In this document: positions 1 to 12,419 of the stretch, one piece after another
How the letters are laid out: every line of letters starts with the position of its first letter
Position numbering within the stretch: position 1 is the first letter of the stretch
Assembly: GCA_030704615.1 (NCBI GenBank)
Contig: CM060731.1
Location: forward strand, 29,884,001 to 29,948,000
Direction of reading: 5' to 3'
Length of the DNA: 64,000 nucleotides
Source of the DNA: Takakia lepidozioides
Lineage: Eukaryota > Streptophyta > Takakiopsida > Takakiales > Takakiaceae
Notes under the pieces: model-generated
Told to the model about the DNA's origin: nothing
The model's database searches: none
Seen by the model: the letters and a program-made list of their open reading frames with translations, nothing else
Program-made: the position numbers and the translations under genes

Positions 1-47
1 GCAGAGATGACCTATCACTGTTCAATTCGATACACCCTCCTACAAAA

Positions 48-1500
48 TCAGAGGAATACAGGTGCAACAGTACCTGAAATGTCGAGTGTATACTTGGCTG
101 TTCCATCGTAGTTGAAAATACCCCAGTGCCTCTCAAAGGGTCCTGGTAAAATACTCTTAGCATCCTCATCCAGGAGGCCAAACAAATAGCCCTGGATCTG
201 CATATTTGGGCGCAATGGTGTGCCCTGCCCATTCAGCAGGTGATTCACAAGCTCCTGGTTAAACCTCTGTGCATATTGTATGTTTGCAGAAGGAGTACCA
301 TCGGTAGGCCATCCAATCTCCCCAACGATTATGGACATGTTGCTATATCCAGCACTTGCCAAGGCTGACACCAGACCGTCATAGCTTGCATCAAACACGT
401 TTTCGTAAGTGTTTGCTCCGTCATGAATTGGACTCGTACTTCCATCGAAGAAAGCAAAATCTAACGGGAAACCGGGATTTTGGTACAAGGTGATGAAGGG
501 ATACAAGTTGATACAGAATGGGGCCTCCCACTCATTTAAGAACTGCACAATTTGATCCATGAGGGAAGCAATGTCACTGCGAAATGTGACCTGCGATGGA
601 AATGAAGCGCCACTCAAAACATCTGCATTGAATGGGACTGTTGCCTTCACTCTCGACGCATATCCTGCCTGAGCCAGGGCATTCTCCATGTTTTGAAGTG
701 CTGGAAATAAGGTGCTCTGATAAATTCCATTGTACGCGGCCAGAAATGGCTCGTTCCCCACCCCCACATACCTGCCAACACCAGCCTCTTAGGGATCTAA
801 GTCGGACTGCATAAAGAGATGTATTGCTCAAATTCTTGGTAAGAAAGATCTTTACCGGCGCGGATCTCGCTCGCTTCATCATCTCTCTCTGTACTTTGCA
901 ACCATCCCCAATCCATCACTTAAAGCCATGTGGGAGGACAGATAGAGTGAGGATCAACTATCAATGAGATTTTACTTCTTGTGAGGAAGCCTGCGATCGC
1001 CAGTATATGACGACACACTCTCTCTCTCTGTCCCTCTTCACCTACACATACTAGCGGATATGAACGTGCGCTTAGCCAGCTATGTAAGCATACATTCTAG
1101 GGGTTGTAAGCGGAATCTCTTTCAAATGCAAGAAAGAGACCAGCGAGACTTACTTGATGTTGACGCCCCCACTGTATAAAAACTGGGTGACATTCTGCTT
1201 GACCCAATTTGTGGCAGCATTTGGGTCATTGGCAAGAGAGTCAAGCAAGTCATTAGGAGCCGCCACCATGACCTCGATGTTGGTTCCCGCAAGAGCTCGA
1301 AGCACCTCGTTATCAGCATCAAACAGCTTCACTTTAGTGATTTTGTTGTCCTGCAGCATGTTCACCACAATTTGTGGCGGTAGGGGGTTGATGGAGATTG
1401 TCCCCCAGTTTACCCCAATTGCATTCACCCCTTCTTGTAACGCACACCCTATGAAGAGGATCGGAAGCAGCCCGGTACACAAGCGCCAGCTCACTGCCAT
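48..1500 (-). CDS. Glucan endo-1,3-beta-glucosidase, GH17 family, two exons
   Basis: Secreted glycoside hydrolase family 17 enzyme that cleaves beta-1,3-glucan (callose) in the wall or at plasmodesmata. Exon 1 is 1500-1154 and exon 2 is 771-48. The 382 bp intron has donor GTAAGT and acceptor CAG, and the joined frame reads NIKYVGVGNEPF. Residues 1-27 form a signal peptide, followed by the family start IGVNWGT. The proton-donor Glu lies in VGNEPF and the nucleophile Glu in GEIGWPTDG; C-terminal WGIFNYDG is also typical. The ATG at 1500 is chosen because it gives the signal peptide. Read to the stop at 48 the product is 356 codons, the size of a catalytic domain alone. A possible donor (CAG then GTACTG, about 80) leaves open that the gene continues past the window edge into an X8 or GPI tail. 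The family call is firm; the 3' end is not. Confidence 0.9.
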
Positions 1501-2469
1501 CCTGGCCTTTCAGATCAATGGTCGCTCTCAAACAAGAATCCACTCCAGCGGCTCGCAATGGCTTTCGCTTAATGCTCCACCGGCGGGGTCGTACAACAGA
1601 TCCACGAGACCTGTTACCAAAGCCGAATGAAGTGATCTTCACTTCCTCTGCTGGATGCTCCACAAGAGCTGTTGCTCCAAGCTTTCCCGCCGACGTTCGT
1701 TTCTCTGATCCCTCTGAGCGCAAGCTACAAGTGCTGATATAATGCTGCTGCTGCTCCACCCAGAGCTCGTTGCAAGCTGGAATCCTGCAAGCAACTTCAA
1801 CCGTGCCGACCTCTGGACTCCAGAACCCGACACGACAAACCAGACACGCCTCCTTCCAGCTCAATCTCAAGTGAAGACAAGCACGAGATGGAGAAGATTT
1901 ACAAACGTGCCCCACATATAAGAACCGTGACAGATCCGAACCAGGAGACCACCGGAAGAAATGCGAACGTCTACCCCGTTGAAGAAGAAAGGAAACCGAA
2001 GACCCCTTTGAGATGCGGGGGAGGGAGATGCGTTGTAGGGAGGGAGGACGTTCCCAGGGCAGCTCAGGCTGGCGAAATCGAGCTGCCAGCACTGGCCCGC
2101 TTCACCATAGCCGAGCGAGGCAGAGCTCGCTTCGCTAATCAACCCCCCCACACCGTAGTGCTAGTAACTAGTAACTTCTTCGTAGCTTACATTCTGCTGA
2201 CCTGTTTCACTACTTCCTTGTAACCCGCCTCACTAGTTGCTTTTCTCCTACTTTGTTTTTGTTTTTGTTTTCAGAAACAGGGGGATTGTAGCCCGGTAGA
2301 ACTTTATTACAAGAGGTAAGGAAAAAATAACCTTACAAAGGGCCGTTTGCTTTTCTCCTACTTTTCCTCAGTTTCCACGGTCTTCAGTGACTTTTTATTT
2401 TTATTTTTGATTTTTCATATTTTTGGTTTTATTTTTTTATATTTGTTCTCATTTTTATTTTTTATTTTG
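1501..2469. other. Upstream region of the GH17 gene, no gene seen
   Basis: This stretch holds the 5' leader and promoter side of the leftward GH17 gene. Reading frames here are open but show no family motif. At about 2,265-2,335 there is a short tract (polyurine-rich, then GTAGCCCGGTAGAACTTTATT) that matches the 3' part of the SINE-like sequence at 50.2 kb. From 2,390 to 2,470 the DNA is T-rich low complexity. Confidence 0.4.
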
Positions 2470-2690
2470 AGAGAAGAGGGACAGTAGCCTCAAAAAATTT
2501 ATAGATAGTGGAAACACCAGCCCCAACAACTGGGCTTGGAGGGGGGAAATAAACCCCCTTTCTGAGCCGTGGAGGAGGCATTACAGGGGCAGAGCCACAA
2601 TCGGAGACAGATGAGGCTGGGGTTTGAACCCCAGACCGGGGGTTCAATACACAGGTGGCTTAACACCAGGCCACAGCACTGTTGTGACTG
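2470..2690 (-). repeat. tRNA-derived SINE, family A copy 1
   Basis: On the minus strand the element starts with a tRNA-like head: an A-box-like TGGCCTGGTGTTAAG and, 35-40 bases on, a B-box GGTTCAAACCC. A body follows that ends in GGGGCTGGTGTTTCC and an A-rich tail (T-rich on the + strand at 2,390-2,470). The body and head match 56,490-56,797, which makes this a dispersed family rather than a chance tRNA-like stretch. The boxes are those of RNA polymerase III internal promoters. Boundaries are approximate. Confidence 0.6.
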
Positions 2691-4269
2691 TATTTTTTTT
2701 AACATTTTAGTGTTAGTCATTTCATTAGTGCTCATAATCTATTTACTATCTCTTTTTACTATTCACTACATAGTAGAAACATAATGATTTGAACAGAATT
2801 AATTTATTCTTCATACTCAACAGTTAAGGGATGGATGAATGTCCTATATGTGGACGGTTGTCCCATGATTGACTTGTCCCCTCCTTTTTGGGACGACTGA
2901 GGTCAATAACAGGACAAAGTTACGAGTTGAATATAGTCAAATTATTCTATTGAATCATGACTAATGCTACTTTTCAATTAAACCAAATAGTAGCCTCTGT
3001 TTCTACAACCGGGAAAAAAAAGAGAAAAAGTTTGTGATGGATACCAAGTTACCGTTACCATTTTTGTAATCCGCGGATTTGTGAGCCATTCCCCGTGGTG
3101 GCACTAGTTGCTCTTCAGATAAGGAAATAAACGGAGAGCGGAAACCCTTTCATTTTATACAAGGACTAATGAGTCGCACCGTGGATCTTGTTCACAACGT
3201 TAGCTTCGGCCGGAGTTTTTCTCAAAGCATGATGCTCCCACCGGCTATCTCCTCCCTCTAATCCAATTTAAGCTTAGTAGGCCCACATTGTCCAACAATT
3301 TTGGCCACTAGTTGAATGTAAGTGTATAATACTAATATTTCTAAAAAATGACTGTCAAGGTTCGTTAAGTAATGTGTAATGCACGGTAAGAAGGACTAAC
3401 ACTATTCCATCTATCACTGCCGTAAGTTTGAAAATACTAACATCAATGGATGAAAGGGTAGTATTTACATACATACATACTTATGCATGGATGGATGAGA
3501 TTACCAACGTCCATCTAGATCAGCGAACGAACGAAGTTAACGACCGTTGGCTCACGAAAACGTTCGATCATGCCTGAAATTACAGCCCTTAATTATGTAG
3601 ATAAGCCACCACCAGTAGCTAATGACATACCTAGTGCCACGTAATACATATACATATATCAAGAAGGATCTGTGTACTGCCCTTCCGCCATATCAGTTTC
3701 ACTTCTACTTTCAATTTTCGCTTGACGGGAAACTAGATGAACGGTCAAATGGACGGAAAGAGCCAAAGAAGAGTTGGGACAAGTTGTACGGATGAGCGCT
3801 GTCAGCGAGGATGACTCAAGCGACAGATTTCATCCAGGACCGACCGGGATATCGTAGAGATACCTATATATGCGGCTGCAAGATTTACGCAGCGGTACAT
3901 ACGCCTCCAATACCGTGCGCTATAATGTCGGTGGGCCACGTGGCGTGCCTGGCTGTCGCCTTTGCGGATCCACCTACCCTTGTACCTTGCGGGCCCTATG
4001 ATGCCGCCTTTTGGTGTACGGAACCCTAATACCGCGTAAATTGTAATACCTACGCCTAGGTATCATCCAGGACAACTCACGAATGAACAGCTTTACAATA
4101 GGGTTTCATCCATTAGCGGAACAGCTAATGAACCGCCGATTTATCCACGTGTCAAGCATGCGCACGTGTACATGCACAGGGCAGTAATGACGAAAACAGG
4201 CAATATTCAACCAAAAAACAAAACCAAAAGTTGTTAAAATGGTTTTGCTTAATTTTAGATTTTCCTGGG
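2691..4269. other. Intergenic, no gene seen
   Basis: AT-rich DNA with short ATAC and CATCC microsatellite-like runs near 3,470. No frame here shows a recognisable domain or a convincing splice structure. Confidence 0.4.
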
Positions 4270-4440
4270 GATGTTCTCACGAGTGTTTTTTTTCTTAAAT
4301 TTTGAAAATAAACTGGAGTGGCTAGTGGTTTTGCAGGAAATAGCCATATTTTCTGTCCATCCACTGAAATTTGGATACGATCATCCTCCTCTGTACTTTC
4401 ATCCATGTATATCATCCATATTAGGCAAATTCGTCCATGA
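4270..4440. repeat. Dispersed repeat copy (partner at 58.93 kb)
   Basis: About 170 bases match 58,927-59,095 in the same orientation at high identity. Shared blocks include GCAGGAAATAGCCATATTTT, CATCCACTGAAATTTGGA and CATCCATATTAGGCAAAT. The unit is rich in CATCCAT and AGGCA motifs but encodes nothing. It has no recognised family. Confidence 0.6.
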
Positions 4441-4599
4441 TTTTTATTTTATTTGGAGAAGTTTGGCGATTCGTTAGAAAACAGGGAATTTACGACAGAA
4501 TATTCTATTTTATTTTGTGAGGTCGAAATATTGCGAAAATTGGCTAGAAATAAAAACACTAATACAAAAGAAAAAAAAGAAAAAAACCAAAGACACTTA

Positions 4600-5303
4600 C
4601 TCCAACTTCTTACCTCTGTGAAAGTTAGCAGCAGCTTGGAGAAGAGTATCTTTGCAGTGTGAACAAGTTTCATAAAAGCACATGCCAAATCCAGGGTCTC
4701 AGAGAAAGACGGTGGGGGCACTTGGATAGATGTTAGATGCCCATGGTGGTGGTGGGGCCTCGAGCTGCAGAGACGAATGCCAGTAGAAACTGTGAGACTG
4801 AAATGGAGACGTTGGATTGGGACTGGGGAGAGCTGCAGCAGGGAGGGTGGGCCCTCCTGCTGTGTTGGGTGCACTTGTCGTGGGCCGACTTGCAGAGAGG
4901 GAAGAAGGAGAGATTGATAGCGATGGAGAGCTTGCGTAATGAGCGCCCCCCTCCCCCGCATTGCCCTGGACTGCTTCGGAGGTGGGTCTTGAGTAAACAA
5001 CAATTTCATACCTCATAACTTGTGGTATGCAAATCAGACCCCACTCTTATTATTGATGTTGCCAGGCTCCACTTTTGACTTCGCTGCATCGTCTGTCAGA
5101 ATCTCTCTCGCTCCCTCCAACTCCGCGCTCTTGGGGATTTTCATGGGTGTTGCGAAGCTGCTTCCGTCACTACAACCAGTGTCTATTTTTGAACTGCAAC
5201 GCCCTTCATTTTGCGAAAATGCTCCGTATGAGGGGCAACGTGCTGCCATATAAAGACAGTGGATACTGGGAATGATGTAGTCAGTATTGAACGGAATGGA
5301 CAA
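4600..5303 (-). other. Possible spliced gene of unknown identity
   Basis: On the minus strand an open, Ser/Pro-rich stretch (5,016-4,620) ends at a good donor, CACAGAG then GTAAGAAG, near 4,611. Upstream, an ATG near 5,080 opens a short frame that ends at another good donor, TATGAG then GTATGA, near 5,006. These could be exons of a leftward gene whose 3' part would run into the repeat at 4.27-4.44 kb. I recognise no family, the joining acceptor is not clear, and the region may be a relic. Confidence 0.25.
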
Positions 5304-5937
5304 AACTGCGAGATTACCTGGGTAGATTATTAGACAGGGATCTTCAAACTCCAGTGTCGGGCCAGTCTGGGAGTGATCAGGTCACTGCTAAATCTGGAGC
5401 GAGGAATTTGGCTTTACTCAAGTACGTACCACAACACAAATACTGCAACCCTGTCTTGTAAATGCCCTGCTGTGGCTCAGAAGGTGGCACCTGGCATTCC
5501 TCATGGGCCTTGCCTCATTACCTCTTGCAGACCCACAAACAAGGAAACTGAAGGATGGATCCTGCAAGTCTAACAAAGCAAGGAATTGGTGTTGGCCTAT
5601 GCCTTTGTACCTCCCAGGAGTTGTTGCCACTGCTGTATAAATCCAAATCCAAATAGTATTCACTCTTCCTCTACCCTCAGCCTGGGGATGGCTGCCAATC
5701 TCTTTTGGCAGGGGACATTGTTGTGTTCATAGTTGAACTTTTTTGTACAGAGGACGTAGAGGAGGACAATTCAACTAGTGTGATGAGGTGAAATCAAGGC
5801 CTATTTAGTTCCCAAACATCCACAAACGAATGGTAGATCTCCAACCTTGTGTGGAATGAAAAGCAGTTCATTAACATTAGGTGGATTAGGAGGTGGGCAA
5901 CTCAAATCAGTCAACAAGGGAATGTACACAAAGGGGG
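5304..5937. other. TAF6 downstream region
   Basis: Lies 3' of the TAF6 stop and probably includes its untranslated tail. No coding motif is seen in either strand. Confidence 0.4.
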
Positions 5938-8900
5938 TCATAGCGTTAAGGACATTTCTCTTAGCGGTATGAATGGAAGCATTCCTTCCCCAAATAAGTC
6001 GACCAATGATGCTAACAATGACCCAACATCTGCATCCTCCTTCCATGCTTCCGCCAGAGGTGTTGCTTTGGCCCTAATCCTGTCCCTTTTACCACTGTCA
6101 TCCATGGAGCTGGCCTCTGGGGCCTTGCCTCTCCCTTTACCTCCGTCTCTGTCTTCTCCTGGGCTGATGTCCTCTGCCCCATCTGTATTTCTTTCCTCAC
6201 TCACAGAACCTGCTGCATCACTGGCAGATAATTGGGGGCCTGCAGGGGTCCCACTTTCCATGTGCAGTTTCTTTTGAGTGTGCTGAGTTGAGTCACCAAT
6301 GACAGGCCGCTTCCTTGATGGAGATACCTGCATCGGTGATGCCAGTCCTTTTGAAGGTGTGCCTGCACAATGCAACAAATACAGACCACATTCACTTAGC
6401 CAGTCAACAGGACAGCTCTTCCACAGGAACACAGTGGTAGGTCACCCATGCCACCGCAGCCCTGGGCAACTTACTATGGAAAAGGTCCACAAGAAAGCTT
6501 GTGTCTTGAATCAGACATAGAGCTCTTCATAAGATTGAATTCTGGAGCCTGCATTAGGCTACCTTCTCTGACACTATCATGAATTCACATCAATACACGA
6601 CGAAATACTCACAGTGGTACATATGCATATTACGAGACCATATCCATTGAAAGTACGGAAAAGCATTGGAAATGGACCCATGAAATCACCAGAATCTGTC
6701 TGAGGTGTGGCGACTTTTGTCAACGCCTTGAGGGGTGTGCGCAGTGTGGGAGGCAGAAGGTGCAAGTGTCCCTTCAGTTTCTCATACATACATGCCCCAG
6801 AAGCATTCTGTAGGTCCCCACCCACCCCATTAGCAACGTGCACATGGGATATAAGCCCTCCGAACATCTGCAGATGTAACTTTCCCATATCTATGCCTTT
6901 TGAGGACGTAATTTCTGCTTTCAGATGCAACATATTGAGTGACAAAATGTGTCCAAGTGGAAGAGGGCAACCTGTAGAGCACCATAGACACGCCAAGCCT
7001 CATATCGCTTCATCTCATTGGGTTGACTGTCAGAGCTTAGCTCAGGGGCTAGCAAATGAAGGTATAGCTCCAAATTCGGCAGGACCAACAAGCGCACCTA
7101 CCATCCACATTACCTTCTGTCATTGAGCACTAGTTCTGCCATCATTAATCAATAGAATGACACAAGTTCCTGCCAAATAACTGTCCATCAATTCAGAAAG
7201 GCACACACTATTATAGAGGCGTAGAAGATCATACCACACGTGATCCGAGAGCAGCTAGGCCTCGAATAGCACCGTAATGCTGAGTCATGGCTCGCTTTGG
7301 GTCCAAAAATGCATGCAGTAGGGTGCGTGTGACCCGCGGCTGTAGATTGTGATATACATGGCCGAATCTGTACCCAACTTACACCCAATAAAGTCAGTCT
7401 TGAGGGGTGTAGATGCTGAACACCATACACAGAAACAGGCACAAACAAAGAGAGAACCTATAACCGTGCAGAGGGCCAAGAGAGAGAGAGAGAGAGAGAA
7501 GAAAGTGGGCCCTCATGAAGCAGCACAAAAACAACTAGTCATCAAGTGATTCTCTAAGATGGATATCCTCATGCAGACATGCTGGCCGAATCTCTACCCA
7601 ATTTACACCCCATAACAGGTAGTCAGTCTTGAGGGGTGTAGATGCTAACCACCATACATAGAAACAGGCACGAACAAAGAGAGAACCTATATTCCATGCA
7701 CAGAGGGGCCAGAGAGAGAGAGAGAGAAGAAAGTGGGGCCCTCAAGAAGCAGCACAAAAACAACTAGTCATCAAGTGATTCTCTAAGATGGATATCCTCA
7801 TGCAGACACGCTGCCATGACTGTCTGATCCTTCAAATGAAAGTCCTCGGCAAGGGATTGTCTATCCTGGAATAGGCGATAGTATCGCCCTGGATCTTGTA
7901 GTAAGAAGAACAGTGAAAGAGAAAATGTTTTGCAGTTTCAATCTCCCCTCTCTAATCTCTAGCACAAGCTGGCAGATGCGGTGACACTCCAGGTTGTCCC
8001 AGCTACCAGTCTCTATCCGCAGGCTGTCTGAGTCTACCCTAAACCTTCTTCTTGCCCATAGAAGAGATGGAGATAGAGTTGCAGGCATGTAATTGGAGAA
8101 AGAGAGAGAGAGGACAAGGGGCTGAGGGGGAGATGAATGAATATATATCATAGAATCAGTTACAGGAGCAACATGGGGACACACCGTCTGCAGATGAATG
8201 CCACAAGACCCGCGGTGAAGTCACGAAGGTCCCAGTGATTTTCCACAGCCTTGCCACCCAATCGCTTGGCCACCAAGCATGTTATGACGGACGGCATCAG
8301 CTGGTGCAGCTATCACACACATTACCAACAATCAATAACTCTTATGTCCTAACAGGCTTTTCTTGACAGAGTTCCAGACTGATGCTTATAGGCCTACTAC
8401 ACAATGCTATCTCTCCATCAAGAACAGGTGGTAACCCATCAGCAAGCACAGGCCTCTGCCTCAGTGATCAACCCCAAAAAAGGAGACGTTGACGAAAGCT
8501 TACATAAGGCTCGATATGTATATGTGGGTTGAGCAACAGACTTTGGACCAATCGCATCAATGAAAAGAGCAGCTGAAAGTCATCCAGACTGCGGGTTACC
8601 TGCCAACACTATTCACTACCCATCAGCAGCAGCCAAAGACTTCCTGTGCCAGAGCACCCAGTTAGACACCTCCCCTCATACAGTTGAATCGATGATCTGT
8701 ATCAGATGTTAAAATGAGGAGCTTTTAAGATTTGGTGGTGATGTAGTGTACCCATAACTCAGAAAATTGAAACAATGAGCAGAACATCTACAATTATGTG
8801 AGGCCCAGTCAGAGGTAACAGGACTCTGAGCCGTCGAGTGTCAAGCACTCACAGGGATAAGAATAATAAATCCTAGTTGGAAGTAAAATCGAGACAACTT

Positions 8901-11207
8901 TTTCGAACTAAAAATCACATGTATACATCACCAAGGTGGCACTGAAGCACATTGGCCTGGAATGGTGATATTATCATGACTGTAGTTTACCAGCCAAGAA
9001 GGAGAGATCCCACCAAGCAGTTCATTGTCATCAGTGTAAGAAGTGAAAGTGGTAGAGCAATACCTCATCAGCCACAAACTGGGTAAAATAGGGGACCAGT
9101 GGATGCAGGCCAGAATCGGTGGCCAAGCTTACAAATGCATCACGAAGCAGCAGTGTATCACCTGCTGTTATGATGAGCTCCGTTATTTTCTCAAAGTAGA
9201 GCTGCACTCACCACCAGTGAGACTAGCTCAATCAGATTTGATTTATACAGGAAACAGCTGCTTCTTCTGCCTCATTCTGTCACTAGTTATTCAATCATGC
9301 GATGTCTCATGTAATTGGCAGGGTACCCACCTGAAGCTCTCTGGAGAGAACATGTTTGACTGGCGGTTTCACATCAATGGCCCCATCATCATCCTTGTGA
9401 ACACCATGACCATCTGCCCTTGTTGTCTCAGGAGGCACTGCAAGATCTGGGCGACCACACCACGGAGAACTCCTGAGCCAGTTAGAGAGACACCACCAAG
9501 GAAGACCTTACACAGTCAAGCAAATCTTCTCAACTGGTCGAAACCCATTCCCTTGCACAATAAGGATAACCCTGGCTTAAAAATATGCTGGTGGTGGAGA
9601 GACAAACCTGCCAGAGTATGAATCACATGCGTAAAAGGAAGATTCTGAGCTTCTGACATGAATGGCTATGTTCTGGTAGATAATACAGCATCCAAGTGAA
9701 TTGGGGCGATACCCTTTGCAGTCACACCCACAAGCCCAGAATCACATAAGGAAATTCACCTAAATACCACAAGATCACACACATGACTTGCTGGAAATTT
9801 CTACAGGAAGTCGTTAAGAATGTAATGTTCCAGAAGCTCACTCTCAATAGGAGCATTTTCAGGAATAGCTGGCTGCACACCCTCCACTGCTAGCCAGTGC
9901 GCCACAACTGACGTGTCCAAAGGAGCCTTTGGCAATGGTGCATCAATTATCTGCATTAGATCCAACCACATGATGATAGTCATAACATAGTACAATCAGC
10001 TGAAATTTGTTCACATACACGCAAGATGATGCCTACTCCTCACTCCATGGCAACCGACATGCACATCTTTTCCGCAGGATCAAAATGGAACAAATTCTTT
10101 TCAAGTTTTATAGACCCCTGCTAAACCACCACTTGATCTTAAAATTGGAAGTCCTTCTGATTGGAAGAGCCTCTGACAGGAGACTGGACATTGGCTATAA
10201 CATCCTCTGGGCCCAGTTTCAATATGAAATACTCACCCTCCCGAACTTCTTTCCAACGATACAAACTCAGGCTGATATTGCATTACGTTGATTACAGCAC
10301 TACCACCAGAATGGGTAGAGAGTGAGAGAAAGAAGATATCTGCTGTAACACCATTGCGTTGAGACAAAGAAGAGAACGGTACCTCTTTGAACTCAAGATC
10401 ACGATCTTCAACATAGAACAGGTCGGAATGGCCGAGGGCCCTCCGGAACCGTAAGGGGTCACCAGATGCAAAGCCATACAGCGGCTGCAACAAATGCCAA
10501 TACCACAGCCACAAGAGAATGCTTCAGCTCTATATTTCTAATAAACTGAATTTTGAGCTCTATAATGTAAAGGTCTGGACTACAAATCATCATGAGGTCT
10601 TATTGGATGGTGAGGGACAACAACAGTGTCCTACAGTTTAGGTCAAGTGTTGAAACCATAAAATCTCTGCTTGCAAAGAATATACTGAATATAAGAGACC
10701 TTGACTGTATTCTCACAAAACGCTAATCAGATTCCAAAAGACCCTCAATGAGCCCTATTTCTGTAGGGTGAGGATAAATTGATTCTGAAAGGGAGAGGGT
10801 GTACCTCAACATTACGGAGACTGAGAGCACTATTGACATCGTCAGTGGTAAGAATGGATCTCTTGGAATGTCGCATGCACTTTATCGCCTCCTGCACCCA
10901 CCGTGAACGCTCAGATGACTCGAGAATATTTGTATTCTCAAATCAGGGAAGACACGAGAATGAATTGTAGCTGTGTGGGACTCATTGGCTTCAACATATT
11001 GAACGCGAATTCGGACGCATCACTGGATTTCTTCAACCTGAATGGCAAAAGCGATCGACTTGCAATGTAGTTTAAATTTACCTGCATGATTTCGCGCATA
11101 CGGTACTCCACATCGGGTGCCAGCGCTGCGGCGACATCGTCATGCAAATTGGTGATGCCAATGCTCTGTGCAATGATCTGAATGGTGTCCTTTGGTACAA
11201 TACTCAT
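5938..11207 (-). CDS. TAF6: Transcription initiation factor TFIID subunit 6 (TAF6)
   Basis: TAF6 is a histone-fold subunit of TFIID (and of SAGA-type complexes) that pairs with TAF9 at core promoters in the nucleus. Twelve exons join in one frame (1,692 bases, 563 codons): 11207-11082, 10891-10805, 10484-10383, 9950-9842, 9437-9331, 9201-9064, 8599-8504, 8309-8185, 7367-7235, 7097-6972, 6807-6690, 6362-5938. All have GT-AG borders. Residues 1-42 begin [19 protein letters not shown], the histone fold, which continues through [35 protein letters not shown] and the [17 protein letters not shown] linker follow, then the HEAT-like TAF6C region ([42 protein letters not shown]). The charged, Ser-rich tail ends in [19 protein letters not shown], close to the family C-terminus. 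The length matches plant TAF6. WEE1 starts divergently 1.2 kb away. The gene appears intact. Confidence 0.95.
7362..7814. repeat. Tandem duplication inside TAF6 intron 8
   Basis: Two copies, 7,362-7,585 and 7,586-7,814, with a period of about 224 bases. Both run from CCGAATCT through CAGTCTTGAGGGGTGTAGAT, a (GA)n run, and CAAAAACAACTAGTCATCAA to ATGCAGACA(T/C)GCTG. The left copy includes the real 3' splice site and first bases of TAF6 exon 9 (7,367). The right copy carries a partial, decoy version of that splice junction. Confidence 0.8.
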
Positions 11208-12413
11208 CTCCGCCCGCCTACAAACTCCGATGGCCTCAGCGATTGAGAAGCCTGTACATCTCACCTGCTAGCAACACACTCTCTAACCCTAATTCTTCAC
11301 AGAGAGCTTCCTTGGTAGGATTCTCACACAGTGCATTCCTCCCCAGTTGTAGTAATGGACAATTATCATCCTTCAGGATCATATATATTCTCGGTATCAC
11401 ATCCACAGGAGTAGCTATGTAACCCCTAACTATGTAACCCCTAACTTAACTTGGCTGCTGCAGGGTGGTCCCACACATTCGAACTGGAGTAAGTGATACG
11501 CTGTGAACAAGCTTGTTTTGGCGGCAAGTTGCTTCACTGCATGCATCACCTTACAATTCTTCTGCAAACGCTCACCTACACAGATTCCATGGATCCGGAA
11601 GCTCTGTTTTAATGCATCCATGTAACTGTGGGTAGAGAGCGACCAGAAAGATTGTCTGTTATGAAGCTAGGGGTAGAGCCGTCATGTTGGAAGGTGGGTT
11701 TCATTAGAAGACGTTCACAGAAGCCTAGCCCAGAAAGCATCGTTTCATTCCTTCTCCTTGCATGATCCACTGTGAGGGCATTGTGAGATGAGTGGGATCA
11801 AGTCTGTATGTGTTGCGTTGGTTGCTTAAGTGAAGGCGGTTCTGAGTAGCGGCTACTGGGTGTTTCAAGTTCCAGAAAGGTCAGCTTCTATCTGCACTCT
11901 CCTCGGAGGGAATCCACTGTGCGGGGCTATTGTGTTCAGTTTCATCTCCTGGGGATTGGGCTTCAAGGGAAAGCTCAATTGTTTATAGGCGTTGTGATGC
12001 CTCGATGCGTTGGGTAGAATGGATTTCGATCTCTCGTTCTCTTGTTAGCTATGCCTACAGGAAATGGGAAACGACATTGATCCAGAAGTTTCTCAAACGC
12101 TTTCCTGTTTTACCATGCTTGGATTGAAGGTGCTGAGCATCACTTTTTCAAATTCATTATGCTGGAAATGGAATCTGCAGTCGAAGTGGCACTTGAATTT
12201 CTTGCCTATCTCAATGTACATGTAAGCATACCTCAAAATGCATCAGACCATAATCTTGAGAGCTCGGGATGAAATTGCTTATTGCAATTTTCAGCGAGCA
12301 CTCAGAGCAATTTATGCCTTAGTAATGGTTGGTAATAACTGCTGTCCAGATTAACACAGCCCTGATCAGTGGAAGAGTGACCACATCACAGAGTAGGTTC
12401 ATGGGTATTGCAG
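11208..12413. promoter_or_regulatory. Divergent TAF6-WEE1 intergenic region
   Basis: TAF6 reads left from 11,207 and the first coding ATG of WEE1 is at 12,420 on the + strand, just inside an exon whose acceptor is TTGCAG at 12,408-12,413. Both promoters and a 5'-untranslated exon plus intron of WEE1 must therefore lie here. No TATA box stands out. Confidence 0.5.
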
Positions 12414-12419
12414 GAGAAG

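Noticed and set aside
1334-2092. 252-codon minus-strand frame overlapping GH17 exon 1
   Set aside because: It is a shifted frame over the GH17 first exon and its leader, and has no domain.
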